A stretch of 64,000 nucleotides of DNA. Origin: Rhodoferax sp. OV413 (GTDB lineage: Bacteria; Pseudomonadota; Gammaproteobacteria; Burkholderiales; Burkholderiaceae_C). This document shows positions 63,378 through 64,000 of the stretch, one piece after another (position 1 is the first letter of the stretch; every line of letters starts with the position of its first letter). Location: contig CAMAWD010000001.1 in assembly GCA_945861785.1 (NCBI GenBank), forward strand, positions 1 to 64,000, written 5' to 3'. A program made the position numbers and the translations under genes. The notes beneath the pieces were generated by a model. It did no database searches. It had not been told where the DNA came from and worked only from the letters and a program-made list of their open reading frames with translations.

Positions 63378-63395
63378 ATTAGTTGACTAACTAAT
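63378..63395. promoter_or_regulatory. Inverted repeat with perfect TTAG-N4-CTAA core
   Basis: ATTAGTT (63378-63384) and AACTAAT (63389-63395) are exact reverse complements around GACT. Inside, TTAG-TTGA-CTAA (63379-63390) matches the motif seen at 42245 and 53498. TTGCAA (63355-63360) could be a -35 with a weak -10 overlapping the repeat. It lies 164 bp before the fourth Bug gene. A MarR-type site is an alternative reading. Confidence 0.5.
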
Positions 63396-63558
63396 GGTTT
63401 CCCCCAGTGTGCAGACCAACTGGATCGTCCGACACTTGGCGCCGTGCCGACCCAGGCACAGCGCCACCACTGAATCTCACATTGGATGCAATAACGGCGA
63501 GGTCTTCAACGATCGTTGATCGCCAAGCTTTGTCTGCCCGCCAAATCAAGGATCCGAA

Positions 63559-64000
63559 ATGACCCGTTCTATCGCTTCAGATTCGTCAAATTGCCGCGCC
63601 TTGTCTAAAGTGCTTGGCCGTGGAGTATTTTTTGCGGCCGCCCTGTTGGCTGCTGTCTCGCCCGCCAGCGGACAGACGTTCCCTAACAAGCCGGTACGGA
63701 TTATTGTTCCCTACGGTGTAGGTGGTGTCGCCGATTTCGTGCCCAGGGTGCTGGCTGAACGCATGGCGGCCGAACTGGGGCAGCCGGTCGTGGTCGAAAA
63801 CAAGTCCGGTGGCCTGGGAATACCGGCCATGAACGAAGTTCTCAACTCGCCGCCGGATGGCCATGTCATGATCGAGGTGGACGCGGCCCACTGGGCAATC
63901 AACCCTGCCTTGACCCAGGTGAATTACAACTTTACGCGCGACTTTGCCCCCGTTGCTTTGGTCTTCACAAATGGCCTGGTCTTCTTCACCAGCACCACCT
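63559..64000 (+). CDS. Bug/TctC family receptor, 3' part beyond the window
   Basis: 147 codons from ATG 63559 are open to the window end. A signal peptide (LGRGVFFAAALLAAVSPASG) is followed by QTFPNKPVRIIVPYGVGGVADFVPRVLAERMAAELGQPVVVENKSGGLGIPAMNE and PPDGHVMIEVDAAHWAINPAL, the Bug/TctC receptor pattern. It is the fourth such receptor in the window. It lies 223 bp after the importer operon and has its own operator-like site, so it is probably a separate unit. Ligand and downstream genes are not visible. Confidence 0.88.
   Translation, partial: MTRSIASDSSNCRALSKVLGRGVFFAAALLAAVSPASGQTFPNKPVRIIVPYGVGGVADFVPRVLAERMAAELGQPVVVENKSGGLGIPAMNEVLNSPPDGHVMIEVDAAHWAINPALTQVNYNFTRDFAPVALVFTNGLVFFTSTT

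Overview
The window looks like chromosomal accessory DNA from a high-GC betaproteobacterium, probably Burkholderiales (Comamonadaceae/Alcaligenaceae-like). The reasons are four Bug/TctC tricarboxylate-binding proteins, paired hydantoinase A/B genes, three phthalate-type Rieske oxygenase alpha subunits, taurine- and ribose-type ABC importers and a TRAP importer. There are about 47 intact or edge-cut protein genes. I saw no rRNA, tRNA or CRISPR. Almost every gene is catabolic or transport-related, so this is a nutritional island for small organic or aromatic acids, amines and branched hydroxy acids.

Layout: (1) 1-9.4 kb: an edge-cut carboxyltransferase, two Bug receptors around a fossil acyl-CoA dehydrogenase, an aldehyde dehydrogenase (ALDH), a YghU-type GST, then a Rieske oxygenase overlapping a glutamine-synthetase-like ligase. 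(2) 9.5-18.5 kb: a minus-strand operon (Bug, Zn-alcohol dehydrogenase, Rieske oxygenase, and a heme-binding-like plus triple RidA fusion) divergent from a hydantoinase A/B pair. (3) 18.5-28.1 kb: a COG4091 dehydrogenase and a tandem gamma-carbonic-anhydrase-like protein, divergent from a B12 mutase operon. That operon holds small subunit, CoA ligase, MeaB-type GTPase, large subunit, a TPP-dependent lyase-like enzyme and a GntR regulator. The mutase carries the residues expected of 2-hydroxyisobutyryl-CoA mutase. (4) 28.1-36.4 kb: a minus-strand operon of class II aldolase, ABC importer and a second hydantoinase A/B pair. (5) 36.8-46.0 kb: a diverged inverted duplication of dioxygenase (TauD-type), GMC oxidoreductase and TRAP transporter. 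The two copies have decayed in complementary ways, with an IS21 (istB) remnant near the centre. (6) 46.2-53.4 kb: an ALDH convergent with a five-gene operon (Rieske oxygenase, Pht5-like protein, epimerase, two exporters). (7) 54.0-63.3 kb: ALDH plus a ribose-type ABC importer with one permease fused to a strictosidine-synthase-like propeller, a second free propeller and a 3-hydroxyacyl-CoA dehydrogenase. A fourth Bug gene runs off the right edge.

A common regulatory theme is visible. A short inverted motif, TTAG-N4-CTAA or close variants, overlaps or abuts predicted -10 boxes in at least five promoter regions (14.68, 36.48, 42.25, 46.10 and 53.50 kb) and recurs at 63.38 kb. The GntR at 27.4-28.1 kb is the only regulator gene in the window and a possible but unproven reader. 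The B12 mutase operon has a separate perfect palindrome directly downstream of a near-consensus promoter.
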